A DNA stretch of 6,399 bases from Dehalococcoidia bacterium (GTDB lineage: Bacteria > Chloroflexota > Dehalococcoidia > UBA6926): contig JAPYRO010000071.1 in the NCBI GenBank assembly GCA_029941095.1, forward strand, positions 1 to 6,399, written 5' to 3'. Below are positions 1 to 5,888 of this stretch, piece after piece. Below the pieces are notes generated by a model, which saw only the letters and a program-made list of their open reading frames with translations, was not told the origin of the DNA and ran no database searches. The translations under genes and the position numbers were made by a program. Every line of letters begins with the position of its first letter. Positions within the stretch are counted from its first letter, which is position 1.

Positions 1-99
1 GAATATGGTGGGGATCCAGAACTATCGAGCAGCATAGTGATCACAAGTACGTTAGCTAGTCTTATTAGTGTAACTCTGATGCTATCGATTATAAGATAA
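1..99 (+). CDS. C-terminal end of an AEC-family (auxin efflux carrier-like) permease, 5' end outside window
   Basis: Reading frame 1 is open from the window edge to a TAA at 97-99 and gives 32 residues. They begin EYGGDPELSSSIVITSTLAS and continue as a hydrophobic segment ending in LSIIR. A Y-G-G/x-D-P-E-L motif followed by a run of small and hydroxyl residues and a last transmembrane helix is how members of the AEC / Mem_trans family usually end; these are inner-membrane carriers often proposed to move organic acids. Only the final helix is visible, so substrate and length cannot be judged. The gene converges on pyrF, whose stop codon lies 9 bp beyond. It could be another permease with a similar tail, but the GGDPEL motif makes AEC the best choice. 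Confidence 0.65.
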   Translation, partial: EYGGDPELSSSIVITSTLASLISVTLMLSIIR

Positions 100-108
100 A
101 ACTATTAA

Positions 109-927
109 TTAAAACCGTGCGAGTTCAATTTGCTTCCTGATTTTATCGGCTGCAGCTCGTGCTGATAAGGCAAAATCATCACCTTGAGAACTGTATATAA
201 CGCCTCTAGACACATTAACTATCAAGCCTCCATGATTAGCATCTAAACTTGCTTTAACACTAGATTCTAATTCACCACCTTGAGCGCCTATTCCGGGCAT
301 CAAAATTGGCATCTCAGGGCATATATCACGAATCTCACGGGCCTCTTGTGGGTAGGTAGCTCCAACAACCAACCCTAAATTATTTGCTACATTCCAGGAT
401 TTAGCTTTTAAAGCGACTACCTGATACAGAGGCATTTCCTTCCCATCCAGTAAAACCGTGAGATTTTGAAACTCACCTCCGCCCGGATTGGAGGTTTTAC
501 ATAGCACAAAAATACCTTTATTTGTGTATTCAAAAAACGGTTCTAAACTATCTCTGCCTAGATACGGGTTAACAACTATTGCATCGAAGCCAAAGGTTTC
601 AAAAACACCTTTCGCGTAGAATGAGGATGAATTACCAATATCGTTACGTTTAGCATCTCCTATCACCGGCACTCTTCCATCTATAAAATCAACCAGTTTT
701 TCTACTACTCTATAACCTTCGGAACCATGGTATTCATAGAATGCCAGGTTAAGTTTATAACAAGAAACAAGGTCTACTGTTGCTTCTACGATTTCTTTAC
801 AAAACTCAAAAAGGTCTCTGTCACCCAGATATCTAGAATCGGGGTCTAGTCCAACGCAAAGGAGTGATTCATTTCTATTTGAAGCTTGTTTTAAACTCTC
901 TGGGAAAGAAAGGTCTTTACTCGTCAA
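109..927 (-). CDS. pyrF: Orotidine 5'-phosphate decarboxylase, type 2 subfamily
   Basis: Decarboxylates OMP to UMP, the last step of de novo pyrimidine synthesis, in the cytoplasm. Numbering from the TTG start proposed here (272 aa), landmarks are LLCVGLDPD near residues 22-30, the substrate lysine K58 in KLNLAFYE, the catalytic D91-x-K93-x-x-D96 set in GDAKRNDIG, NPYLGRDS at 120-127, KTSNPGGG at 144-151, MPGIGAQGG at 210-218 and the phosphate-binding NVSRG at 238-242. The KTSNPGG block and the length place it in the type-2 (mycobacterial/Myxococcus-like) subfamily rather than the short E. coli type. An ATG-initiated frame extends to 996, but the added residues are Lys-rich and unlike the family. 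TTG at 927-925 has a perfect GAGGTG 7 nt upstream and puts LDPD at the usual distance from the N terminus. No other pyrimidine gene is in the window, so it appears to be monocistronic here. Confidence 0.93.
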   Translation of the reverse strand: MTSKDLSFPESLKQASNRNESLLCVGLDPDSRYLGDRDLFEFCKEIVEATVDLVSCYKLNLAFYEYHGSEGYRVVEKLVDFIDGRVPVIGDAKRNDIGNSSSFYAKGVFETFGFDAIVVNPYLGRDSLEPFFEYTNKGIFVLCKTSNPGGGEFQNLTVLLDGKEMPLYQVVALKAKSWNVANNLGLVVGATYPQEAREIRDICPEMPILMPGIGAQGGELESSVKASLDANHGGLIVNVSRGVIYSSQGDDFALSARAAADKIRKQIELARF

Positions 928-934
928 TATTCTA

Positions 935-940
935 CACCTC
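935..940 (-). promoter_or_regulatory. Ribosome binding site fixing the pyrF start at TTG (925-927)
   Basis: On the minus strand this reads GAGGTG, a perfect match to the anti-Shine-Dalgarno core. It lies 7 nt before a TTG codon. Neither in-frame upstream ATG (994-996, 958-960) has a comparable site, so it decides in favour of the shorter protein. Confidence 0.75.
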
Positions 941-955
941 TTCTTTCCTAATTTT

Positions 956-961
956 ATCATA
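956..961 (-). promoter_or_regulatory. Possible -10 element for pyrF
   Basis: The minus strand reads TATGAT (5 of 6 to TATAAT), about 30 nt upstream of the proposed TTG start and just upstream of the GAGGTG ribosome site. No good -35 hexamer is found 16-18 nt further upstream; TTGCAA (minus strand, about 991-996) is too far away. This is a weak assignment, offered as the best AT-rich -10 in the short divergent gap. Confidence 0.3.
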
Positions 962-1003
962 CATATCAGTTGTTTTATCTTATCTTTTCTTTGCAATTCA
1001 ATC

Positions 1004-1009
1004 TATAAT
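1004..1009 (+). promoter_or_regulatory. Consensus -10 box placing the transcript start at the ATG of the flavoprotein gene
   Basis: TATAAT is a perfect -10 hexamer ending 5 nt before the ATG at 1015. Transcription would begin about 6-8 nt downstream of the box, that is at or within a base or two of the A of the ATG. No Shine-Dalgarno sequence lies upstream of the ATG. The -35 region (about 980-986, TTATCTT) is poor. This arrangement is the usual sign of a leaderless mRNA. Confidence 0.55.
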
Positions 1010-1014
1010 ATGAC

Positions 1015-1602
1015 ATGGCTATTTCTGTTTTGGGTATTGCTGGTGGTACAAGAACGAAGGGAAACAGTGAAATTTTGCTGGATAAAGCCCTCCGGGGAGC
1101 ATCCGACGCCGGGGGGGATACTATCAAAATTTCTCTGCTCGATCGCGCAATATCTTCGTGCATATGCCCACAATCAGAAGACTGTCTATTAACTGGGATA
1201 TGTACAGTACAAGATGATATGCAATCTATATACAGTGACATTAGATCTTCAGACTTAATATTTATTGCATTTCCAATTGCATTCAGGTCAGTACCTGCCC
1301 AAACAAAACAACTATTCGACAGAACTCAGGCTATTTGGGTCTCGAAATACCTATTACACGAGCATATCCGGAATAAAAATATTGGGAAGGGCTTCATAAT
1401 ATCCACCGCAGATACCGACAATAGTCGTGAATTCGATGGAGCTATCCAGTCTACAAGGTCGTGGTTAGCAACAATCGACTTCAAAGAAGAAGAGCGTTTA
1501 TTAATCTCAAAAGTAAGCCAACCAAATGATGTCTATAGCAACAAAAACGCTTTAAAAACTGCCTACCAGACAGGTTTTCGTTTGGTAAAGAATTCGAGCT
1601 AG
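1015..1602 (+). CDS. Flavodoxin-fold NAD(P)H-dependent FMN reductase / iron-sulfur flavoprotein-like protein
   Basis: A 195-residue soluble protein. The N terminus MAISVLGIAGGTRTKGNSEI is the beta-strand plus phosphate-binding loop (GGTRTKGNS, residues 10-18) that holds FMN in this family. Residues 81-106 (strand LIFIAFPIAF, then SVPAQTKQLFDRT) match the second conserved block, in which the S-x-x-A-Q-x-K-x-x-x-D-R-T helix follows the flavin-contacting loop. Between them is a cysteine cluster, C49, C51, C57 and C63, followed by DDM. It sits where iron-sulfur flavoproteins (Isf) carry their 4Fe-4S ligands, although the spacing C-x-C-x5-C-x5-C differs from the usual C-x2-C-x2-C-x4-7-C. It may use NAD(P)H to reduce flavin, quinone or another acceptor; the substrate cannot be told. 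The start follows a TATAAT box with no ribosome site, suggesting a leaderless message. It is divergent from pyrF and convergent with hflC. A run of seven G (1111-1117) lies in the reading frame. Confidence 0.8.
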   Translation: MAISVLGIAGGTRTKGNSEILLDKALRGASDAGGDTIKISLLDRAISSCICPQSEDCLLTGICTVQDDMQSIYSDIRSSDLIFIAFPIAFRSVPAQTKQLFDRTQAIWVSKYLLHEHIRNKNIGKGFIISTADTDNSREFDGAIQSTRSWLATIDFKEEERLLISKVSQPNDVYSNKNALKTAYQTGFRLVKNSS

Positions 1603-1629
1603 AATTAACTGTTCACTCAAAATTAATTC
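1602..1629. terminator. Weak AT-rich hairpin between convergent genes, possible bidirectional terminator
   Basis: GAATTAA at 1602-1608 and TTAATTC at 1623-1629 are perfect 7-bp inverted arms around a 14-nt loop. They occupy the 34-bp gap between the stop of the flavoprotein gene and the stop of hflC. The stem has a single G-C pair and no clean T-run follows on either strand, so it is a poor intrinsic terminator on paper. Its position between two converging genes is the main reason to list it. Confidence 0.25.
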
Positions 1630-1636
1630 AGTTCTG

Positions 1637-2509
1637 TTAGTTCTCTTCGTTAGGATTACTACTCTTAATATATCTAAAGAGTTCTGTGGATTCAGGTAAT
1701 ACCAATGTTGTATCACCACCTTTGAGATTGTTTAAAGCTTCGAGGCTTCGAACAAAAGTGTAAAACTCTGTATCTTTGGATATGGCTTCACCAAGAATTC
1801 GAATAGCATCAGCTTCACCCTCTCCTCTTATCTTAGCCGCTTTTTCCATTGCCTCAGCTTGAATTATTCGACTATCTAGGTTCGCTTGAGCTTCGATAAT
1901 ATCTTTTTGTTCCACACCTTCTGCTCTAAACCGATTAGCAATTCTAGCTCTTTCACTCTGCATTCTCTGATAGACACTATTAGATACTTCAGTCGGAAAA
2001 TCAGCCCCGACAATTCTGACGTCCACAACTTCTATACCGAACTCTTGAGCTTTAATATTGCTTCTTACTGTCACTTCTCTCATTAAATCTTCTCTACGAT
2101 CCTTAATTACTTCTATTTGATTATGAGTCGCCACTTCTTCGCGAATCTCTGACGTAATAATTGCCTCCAACCTTGCAGACGCTTCAGGCTCAGTTCTGAC
2201 AACCTCGAAAAAGGTTCTTGGATGTATGATTCGATACCTGGCATAAGAATCAATAACTAAAGCTTTCTTCTCCAATGTTAAAAATTCAGATGGATTGGCA
2301 TCATATCTTAGAAGTCTCTTTTCTAACCTATGTACTTTTTCCACAAACGGCGTTTTCACATGTAATCCCGCGGCAACCTCAGTACGCTGATATTCACCTA
2401 ATCTGGTTATAATTGCTTGTTCTGTTTGGTCAATAGAATAAAGTACCTGGTTGACACCAACCACTCCTAATACTCCAAGTAGTACAACAATAAGAAGTAA
2501 ATTTCTCAT
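1637..2509 (-). CDS. hflC: HflC, SPFH/band-7 membrane protein, FtsH modulator
   Basis: A 290-residue protein with an N-terminal membrane anchor (residues 3-25, very hydrophobic) followed by an SPFH/band-7 domain (about 24-200). A C-terminal helical segment is rich in Ala, Glu and Arg. HflC hallmarks are the block around residues 170-200 (PTEVSNSVYQRMQSERARIA then NRFRAEG), RGEGEADAIRILGEA at 228-242, DTEFYTFVRSLEAL at 246-259, and the tail LVLPESTELFRYIK at 269-282. With HflK it forms a large cage on the periplasmic (outer) side of the membrane that regulates access to the FtsH protease. Its start overlaps the hflK stop in an ATGA (2506-2509). A strong AGGAGG (2519-2524, minus strand) lies 9 nt upstream, so it can initiate on its own or be coupled to hflK. 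It is the last gene of the etfD-hflK-hflC operon. Confidence 0.95.
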   Translation of the reverse strand: MRNLLLIVVLLGVLGVVGVNQVLYSIDQTEQAIITRLGEYQRTEVAAGLHVKTPFVEKVHRLEKRLLRYDANPSEFLTLEKKALVIDSYARYRIIHPRTFFEVVRTEPEASARLEAIITSEIREEVATHNQIEVIKDRREDLMREVTVRSNIKAQEFGIEVVDVRIVGADFPTEVSNSVYQRMQSERARIANRFRAEGVEQKDIIEAQANLDSRIIQAEAMEKAAKIRGEGEADAIRILGEAISKDTEFYTFVRSLEALNNLKGGDTTLVLPESTELFRYIKSSNPNEEN

Positions 2510-3603
2510 CTAGATGAACCTCCTACTAATTCTTGCAACGGCAAAAATGGTTGGAGTTTGTCGCCAAATTCATTATCAATAATTATCAGTTTAAGCTCGG
2601 GCAGTACTTCCTGCATAGTTTCAATATACAGTCGCTTTCTAGTAGCTACTGGATAAAGTTCATATTCGCTAAGTCGGGAGGAAAAACGAACGGCTTCACC
2701 ATTTGCCTCGGCTATTCGTTCAACTTTAAAAGCTTCAGCGTCTTGGATCGTTCTTTGGGCTGTGCCCCTTGCTCTAGGAACTATATCCTCTTTATATGCT
2801 TCACCTTCATTAAGATAGCGCTCTTTATCCTCTCTTGCGGCAATTACATCCTTAAACGCTCCTTGAACCTCTTCTGGTGGCTGTACATCCTGTAGTTGGA
2901 CGTTAACAATTCTGATACCTGTACCATAAGAATCAAGCAATTGTTGAAGAAGTATTTGAGTATCAACTTGGACGATTTCTTTGCCTAGGGTTAGGACATC
3001 GTCGATAGGCCTCTGACCTACAACCTGCCTTAGTGCCGACGCCGTCGCGTCTTTTAAAGTACTGCCATCAGGGGTACCTTGGGGATCCTTTACATTGAAA
3101 AGAAAATTACCAGCATTTGTCACTTGATACTGAACAACCATCTGGACATCAACCAAGTTTTCATCGCCTGTGATCATCCTAGCTTCATTAGTCACTGCAC
3201 TTACACTCGATTCACCAGAGGAATCAGAAAAACTACGGAAGCCAATCTCCATACTCCGAACTCGAGTAATACTAACAATATCAACCTGTTCAACGGGCCA
3301 CGGCACTCGCCAATGCAACCCTTCTTCTACTTGATCTCCATTCCATGCCCCAAATGTTCTTACAATACCCACTTCACCTGGGTTAATAATATACACACCA
3401 GATCCGGCCCACAACACAACAGCTAGGGCTATTAGCAAGAAATAAAATTTACCGAACCCTCGTTTTCGAACGGCACTACCACCTCTGTTACCTCGTCCAA
3501 TACCTCCAAAAAGTTGCCTAAACGGCCTTAAAAGTTCGTCAAGTTCACTTTCTCCATCCCGACGAGGTTGGTTAAACATAAATATGTTTCGGATATTTCT
3601 CAT
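2506..3603 (-). CDS. hflK: HflK, SPFH/band-7 membrane protein, FtsH modulator
   Basis: A 365-residue protein. Residues 1-50 are a cytoplasmic tail with Asp/Glu-Leu-Leu and a Gly/Arg-rich stretch (FGGIGRGNRGG and following), typical of HflK. A membrane anchor spans about 53-71. The SPFH domain follows, with INPGEVGIVRTFG at 73-85, the HflK motif ARMITGDENLVDVQMVVQYQ at 141-160, and QPPEEVQGAFKDVIAARED at 241-259. The C-terminal helix begins ERYLNEGEAYKEDIVPRARG at 261-280 and contains AEANGEAVRF. HflK is the partner of HflC in the membrane complex that controls FtsH. Its ATG follows the etfD TAA with no base between, and only a weak GAG-rich ribosome site is present, so translation probably depends on ribosomes finishing etfD. 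A second in-frame ATG (M9) has no better site. It is slightly shorter than the E. coli protein, as is common outside Proteobacteria. Confidence 0.95.
   Translation of the reverse strand: MRNIRNIFMFNQPRRDGESELDELLRPFRQLFGGIGRGNRGGSAVRKRGFGKFYFLLIALAVVLWAGSGVYIINPGEVGIVRTFGAWNGDQVEEGLHWRVPWPVEQVDIVSITRVRSMEIGFRSFSDSSGESSVSAVTNEARMITGDENLVDVQMVVQYQVTNAGNFLFNVKDPQGTPDGSTLKDATASALRQVVGQRPIDDVLTLGKEIVQVDTQILLQQLLDSYGTGIRIVNVQLQDVQPPEEVQGAFKDVIAAREDKERYLNEGEAYKEDIVPRARGTAQRTIQDAEAFKVERIAEANGEAVRFSSRLSEYELYPVATRKRLYIETMQEVLPELKLIIIDNEFGDKLQPFLPLQELVGGSSR
2519..2524 (-). promoter_or_regulatory. Strong ribosome binding site for hflC inside the end of hflK
   Basis: The minus strand reads AGGAGG, overlapping the Gly-Gly codons near the hflK C terminus, 9 nt before the hflC ATG. 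It is much stronger than anything in front of hflK. This suggests that HflC can be made independently of, or in excess over, HflK. Confidence 0.7.
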
Positions 3604-5778
3604 TTATTGTTTCTCAATCTCTATATTCTGAACGATCATTTCCGACAAGTCCAAAACTCGCATGCTGTCCTCTTGCCCTTTTACTTTAACACCATCTTCA
3701 AACATTTGGGCACAAAACGGACATGCTGTCGCTATTACGTCAGCGTTGGCATCCATAGCATGTTGAGTACGACGATGATTAATTTTTTCGTCGCCAGGGC
3801 CATCTTCCATCCACATGTGCCCACCTCCGGCACCACAGCAGAAAGCTCTATTTTTGTTTAACGCCATCTCACTGATATCGGTCACACCTGGTATTCCGGA
3901 AGCCAAATCTCTGGGGATATCATATATTCCATTATGGCGACCCAAATAGCACGGGTCATGGTACGTCACTGTACCAAACGAAGGGGTTTCTGGCCCTTTT
4001 GAAAGCTCAAGTCTCTTCTCTTTAACCAGCTTATTAAGATATTCTGTGTGGTGCATAATCTCGTAGTTCCCGCCGAATTGTGGGTATTCATTCTTAATAG
4101 TATTAAAGCAATGCGGGCATGTGGTTATTATAGTTTTAACAGAGTAACGATCAAGCGTTTCAATATTTCGTTCTGCTTGAATCTGGTATAAATATTCCAT
4201 CCCAATCCGTCTTGCTGGATCTCCAGTACAAGATTCTTCTTCTCCTAAAATGGCGAACTTAATCCCTGCTTTTATCAGTATTTTTCCAGTTGCTTTTGCT
4301 ATGCGCATGCTTCTATCTTCCAAGGAGGCAGCGCAACCAACCCAGTACAGCACTTCAATTTCTTCTGGGTTCTCAACTTCTGACATAAAGGGGATCTCTA
4401 ACCCTTCCGCCCACTCAACCCTAGATCTGCTCATACCGCTCCAAGGGTGTCCTCTGGTTTCAAGACTACGGAGGGCTGCTTCAGCGGTGTCAGGAAGTTT
4501 ACCTTCGTTCATAACCAGCGAGCGTCTCATATCAACTATTTTGGGCACGTGCTCGATGAATACAGGGCAAGCTTCCATACAAGCACCGCATGTAACGCAC
4601 GACCAGAGATCTGTTTCATCTACATAGTCACCAGCAGGGGATTTAATCAATTCTTCAGGGACTTTAGTTTCATCACCATCTGCTGCAATTAGGGCAGGAC
4701 CATAATCATCCATGTAACCATTAACCCTCATGATTACCCTCATAGGAGATAATGTTTTACCTGTCAGATTAGCAGGGCAGTTATCGGTACATCTCCCACA
4801 CCTGGTACAGGCATCACCATCTAAAAGTTGTTTCCAACTAAAATCAGTCAGAGACGCTGCCCCAAAAGTTTCTCTATCTTCCATATTAGGGATTGTTTGC
4901 AGTTTTCCTGAAGGTTCTAGGTTCCGAAAAAACCAACTGACTGGAGAAATCCAAACATGTTTAAATTTTGATATCGTAATCGCAGCATACATTAATGTTG
5001 CAAGAACGGTTCCTGAATGAAGCCACCACATTACCTGGTAGATACCTTCAGCTGATTCCGAACTGATCGACAATAATTCATATAATAAAAAAGCAAAAAC
5101 AAACCCTCCTGGGGACCATACGGCCCAGTTAGGGCCAGTTCCGGTAACCGAATTCAGGTATTCACTACCGAGGTGAGGGACATCGACAATCATCCTAAGC
5201 CCTTCAAGTGAAAAACCTTGCAGTGTCAGAAAAATAGCAAGAGCAAGAATTATTTTGTCATCCAAAAACCCTTTCGCGTTTGGCTTCCCTTTAAACCCGC
5301 GTCTATAAACTGCCATTAAAAGACCCACAAGGGCCATAATTCCGCCAATATCCCAAACGAAAGATGAGTACAGATACCAATTGCCTATTGGCCAGGTCAG
5401 AAATTCTTTTTCAGCGAGAGGGAACAAAATTTCTTCTTCAATTGTCCCAAACGCAGTGCCCAAGAAAAGTAGGGAAGCTCCCCAAAAAATAAGAAGGTGC
5501 ATTATACCGGCATATCTATCACGCATAAGTTTTTCGTGGCCATATCCTTGAGTGACAAGCAATCTGGCAAAAGCAAGACCTCTCACAATAGCTGCTTTAT
5601 AGAACGGGGTGCCCATCCTATCTATAGGAGCTCCCAGTCTCCATAATGTTGTCCTCTGATACAGTCGATAGAAAATATAAACAACAGCATGACCAGCAAG
5701 AGCAAAAAGTAACCATTTGCCATTACCAATCAACAGCATAAATTCTTTTTGTGGAATAACGGCCGAAACCAGGTCCAT
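3604..5778 (-). CDS. etfD: EtfD/EMO-type membrane Fe-S oxidoreductase, ETF:(mena)quinone oxidoreductase
   Basis: A 724-residue fusion. The N-terminal third is a NarI-like cytochrome b domain with likely membrane helices near residues 22-40, 92-110, 136-158, 175-195, 224-238 and 250-270; H30, H94, H254 and H274 are candidate haem ligands. Two 4Fe-4S motifs follow: C324, C327, C330, C334 (CTRCGRCTDNCP) and C394, C397, C400, C404 (CVTCGACMEACP). Then come two CCG modules of the heterodisulfide reductase type. The first has C482, C517 (SCTGDPARR, one cysteine of the usual pair replaced by Ser) and C554-P-H-C557. The second has C610, C647-C648 and C686-P-F-C689. This is the layout of membrane-bound ETF:methylmenaquinone oxidoreductase (EMO) and mycobacterial EtfD, which pass electrons from reduced ETF to menaquinone. 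The adjacent divergent etfB supports that role. A longer ATG frame reaches 5832, but it begins upstream of the best -10 box. ATG 5778 has a perfect GAGGTG 5 nt upstream. First gene of the operon with hflK and hflC. Other DUF224-type redox partners cannot be excluded. Confidence 0.88.
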   Translation of the reverse strand: MDLVSAVIPQKEFMLLIGNGKWLLFALAGHAVVYIFYRLYQRTTLWRLGAPIDRMGTPFYKAAIVRGLAFARLLVTQGYGHEKLMRDRYAGIMHLLIFWGASLLFLGTAFGTIEEEILFPLAEKEFLTWPIGNWYLYSSFVWDIGGIMALVGLLMAVYRRGFKGKPNAKGFLDDKIILALAIFLTLQGFSLEGLRMIVDVPHLGSEYLNSVTGTGPNWAVWSPGGFVFAFLLYELLSISSESAEGIYQVMWWLHSGTVLATLMYAAITISKFKHVWISPVSWFFRNLEPSGKLQTIPNMEDRETFGAASLTDFSWKQLLDGDACTRCGRCTDNCPANLTGKTLSPMRVIMRVNGYMDDYGPALIAADGDETKVPEELIKSPAGDYVDETDLWSCVTCGACMEACPVFIEHVPKIVDMRRSLVMNEGKLPDTAEAALRSLETRGHPWSGMSRSRVEWAEGLEIPFMSEVENPEEIEVLYWVGCAASLEDRSMRIAKATGKILIKAGIKFAILGEEESCTGDPARRIGMEYLYQIQAERNIETLDRYSVKTIITTCPHCFNTIKNEYPQFGGNYEIMHHTEYLNKLVKEKRLELSKGPETPSFGTVTYHDPCYLGRHNGIYDIPRDLASGIPGVTDISEMALNKNRAFCCGAGGGHMWMEDGPGDEKINHRRTQHAMDANADVIATACPFCAQMFEDGVKVKGQEDSMRVLDLSEMIVQNIEIEKQ

Positions 5779-5783
5779 GTACG

Positions 5784-5789
5784 CACCTC
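5784..5789 (-). promoter_or_regulatory. Ribosome binding site fixing the etfD start at 5778
   Basis: The minus strand reads GAGGTG, 5 nt before the ATG at 5776-5778. The upstream in-frame ATG (5830-5832) has no such site and would add 18 residues of Cys/Arg-rich sequence ahead of the membrane domain. Confidence 0.75.
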
Positions 5790-5791
5790 TC

Positions 5792-5866
5792 GTGATCGGA
5801 TTATTGACGCGAGTATAGCATGAATCACACACAATTCCAGATAAAAATACATCGATCTTCGATCAC
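5792..5866. repeat. Separated inverted repeat GTGATCG/CGATCAC with an adjacent small dyad
   Basis: GTGATCG at 5792-5798 and CGATCAC at 5860-5866 are perfect 7-bp inverted copies about 61 bp apart, flanking the etfD promoter. The second copy overlaps a compact dyad ATCGA-TCT-TCGAT at 5851-5863. They could be binding half-sites for a regulator acting on the divergent promoters, but 7-bp matches can occur by chance in a region of this size. Confidence 0.25.
5812..5820 (-). promoter_or_regulatory. Extended -10 promoter for the etfD-hflK-hflC operon
   Basis: The minus strand reads TGCTATACT: a TGn extension directly before TATACT, which matches TATAAT in 5 of 6 positions. The -35 region 16-18 nt upstream (around CTGGAA) is weak, as extended -10 promoters tolerate. 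Transcription would start near 5805 and give a leader of roughly 27 nt containing the GAGGTG ribosome site. This is the only convincing promoter for the three-gene operon, since no intergenic space exists ahead of hflK or hflC. Confidence 0.5.
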
Positions 5867-5888
5867 AAACGCGATTAGCACTATTTTC

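Noticed and set aside
100..108. Terminator between the AEC permease gene and pyrF
   Set aside because: The gap is only 9 bp and I find no GC-rich stem with a T-run on either strand; each gene probably terminates inside its neighbour.
1010..1192. 60-aa plus-strand frame starting 5 bp before the flavoprotein ATG
   Set aside because: It is a different frame of the same DNA, with no ribosome site, and contains none of the flavin-binding motifs seen in the 195-aa frame.
975..1241. Minus-strand 88-aa open frame across the flavoprotein gene start
   Set aside because: It lies antisense to a well-supported gene with conserved flavin motifs, has no recognisable family features and would cover the divergent promoter region.
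2533..2895. 120-aa plus-strand frame antisense to hflK
   Set aside because: Composition is that of an antisense shadow (Ile, Phe, Ser, Cys rich); hflK is unambiguous on the other strand.
4250..4692. Overlapping plus-strand frames of 125 and 81 aa antisense to etfD
   Set aside because: They lie opposite the conserved ferredoxin and CCG segments of etfD, and no promoter or ribosome site favours them.
5779..5832. Cys-containing N-terminal extension of EtfD as an extra metal site
   Set aside because: The promoter and GAGGTG ribosome site place the real start downstream at 5778.
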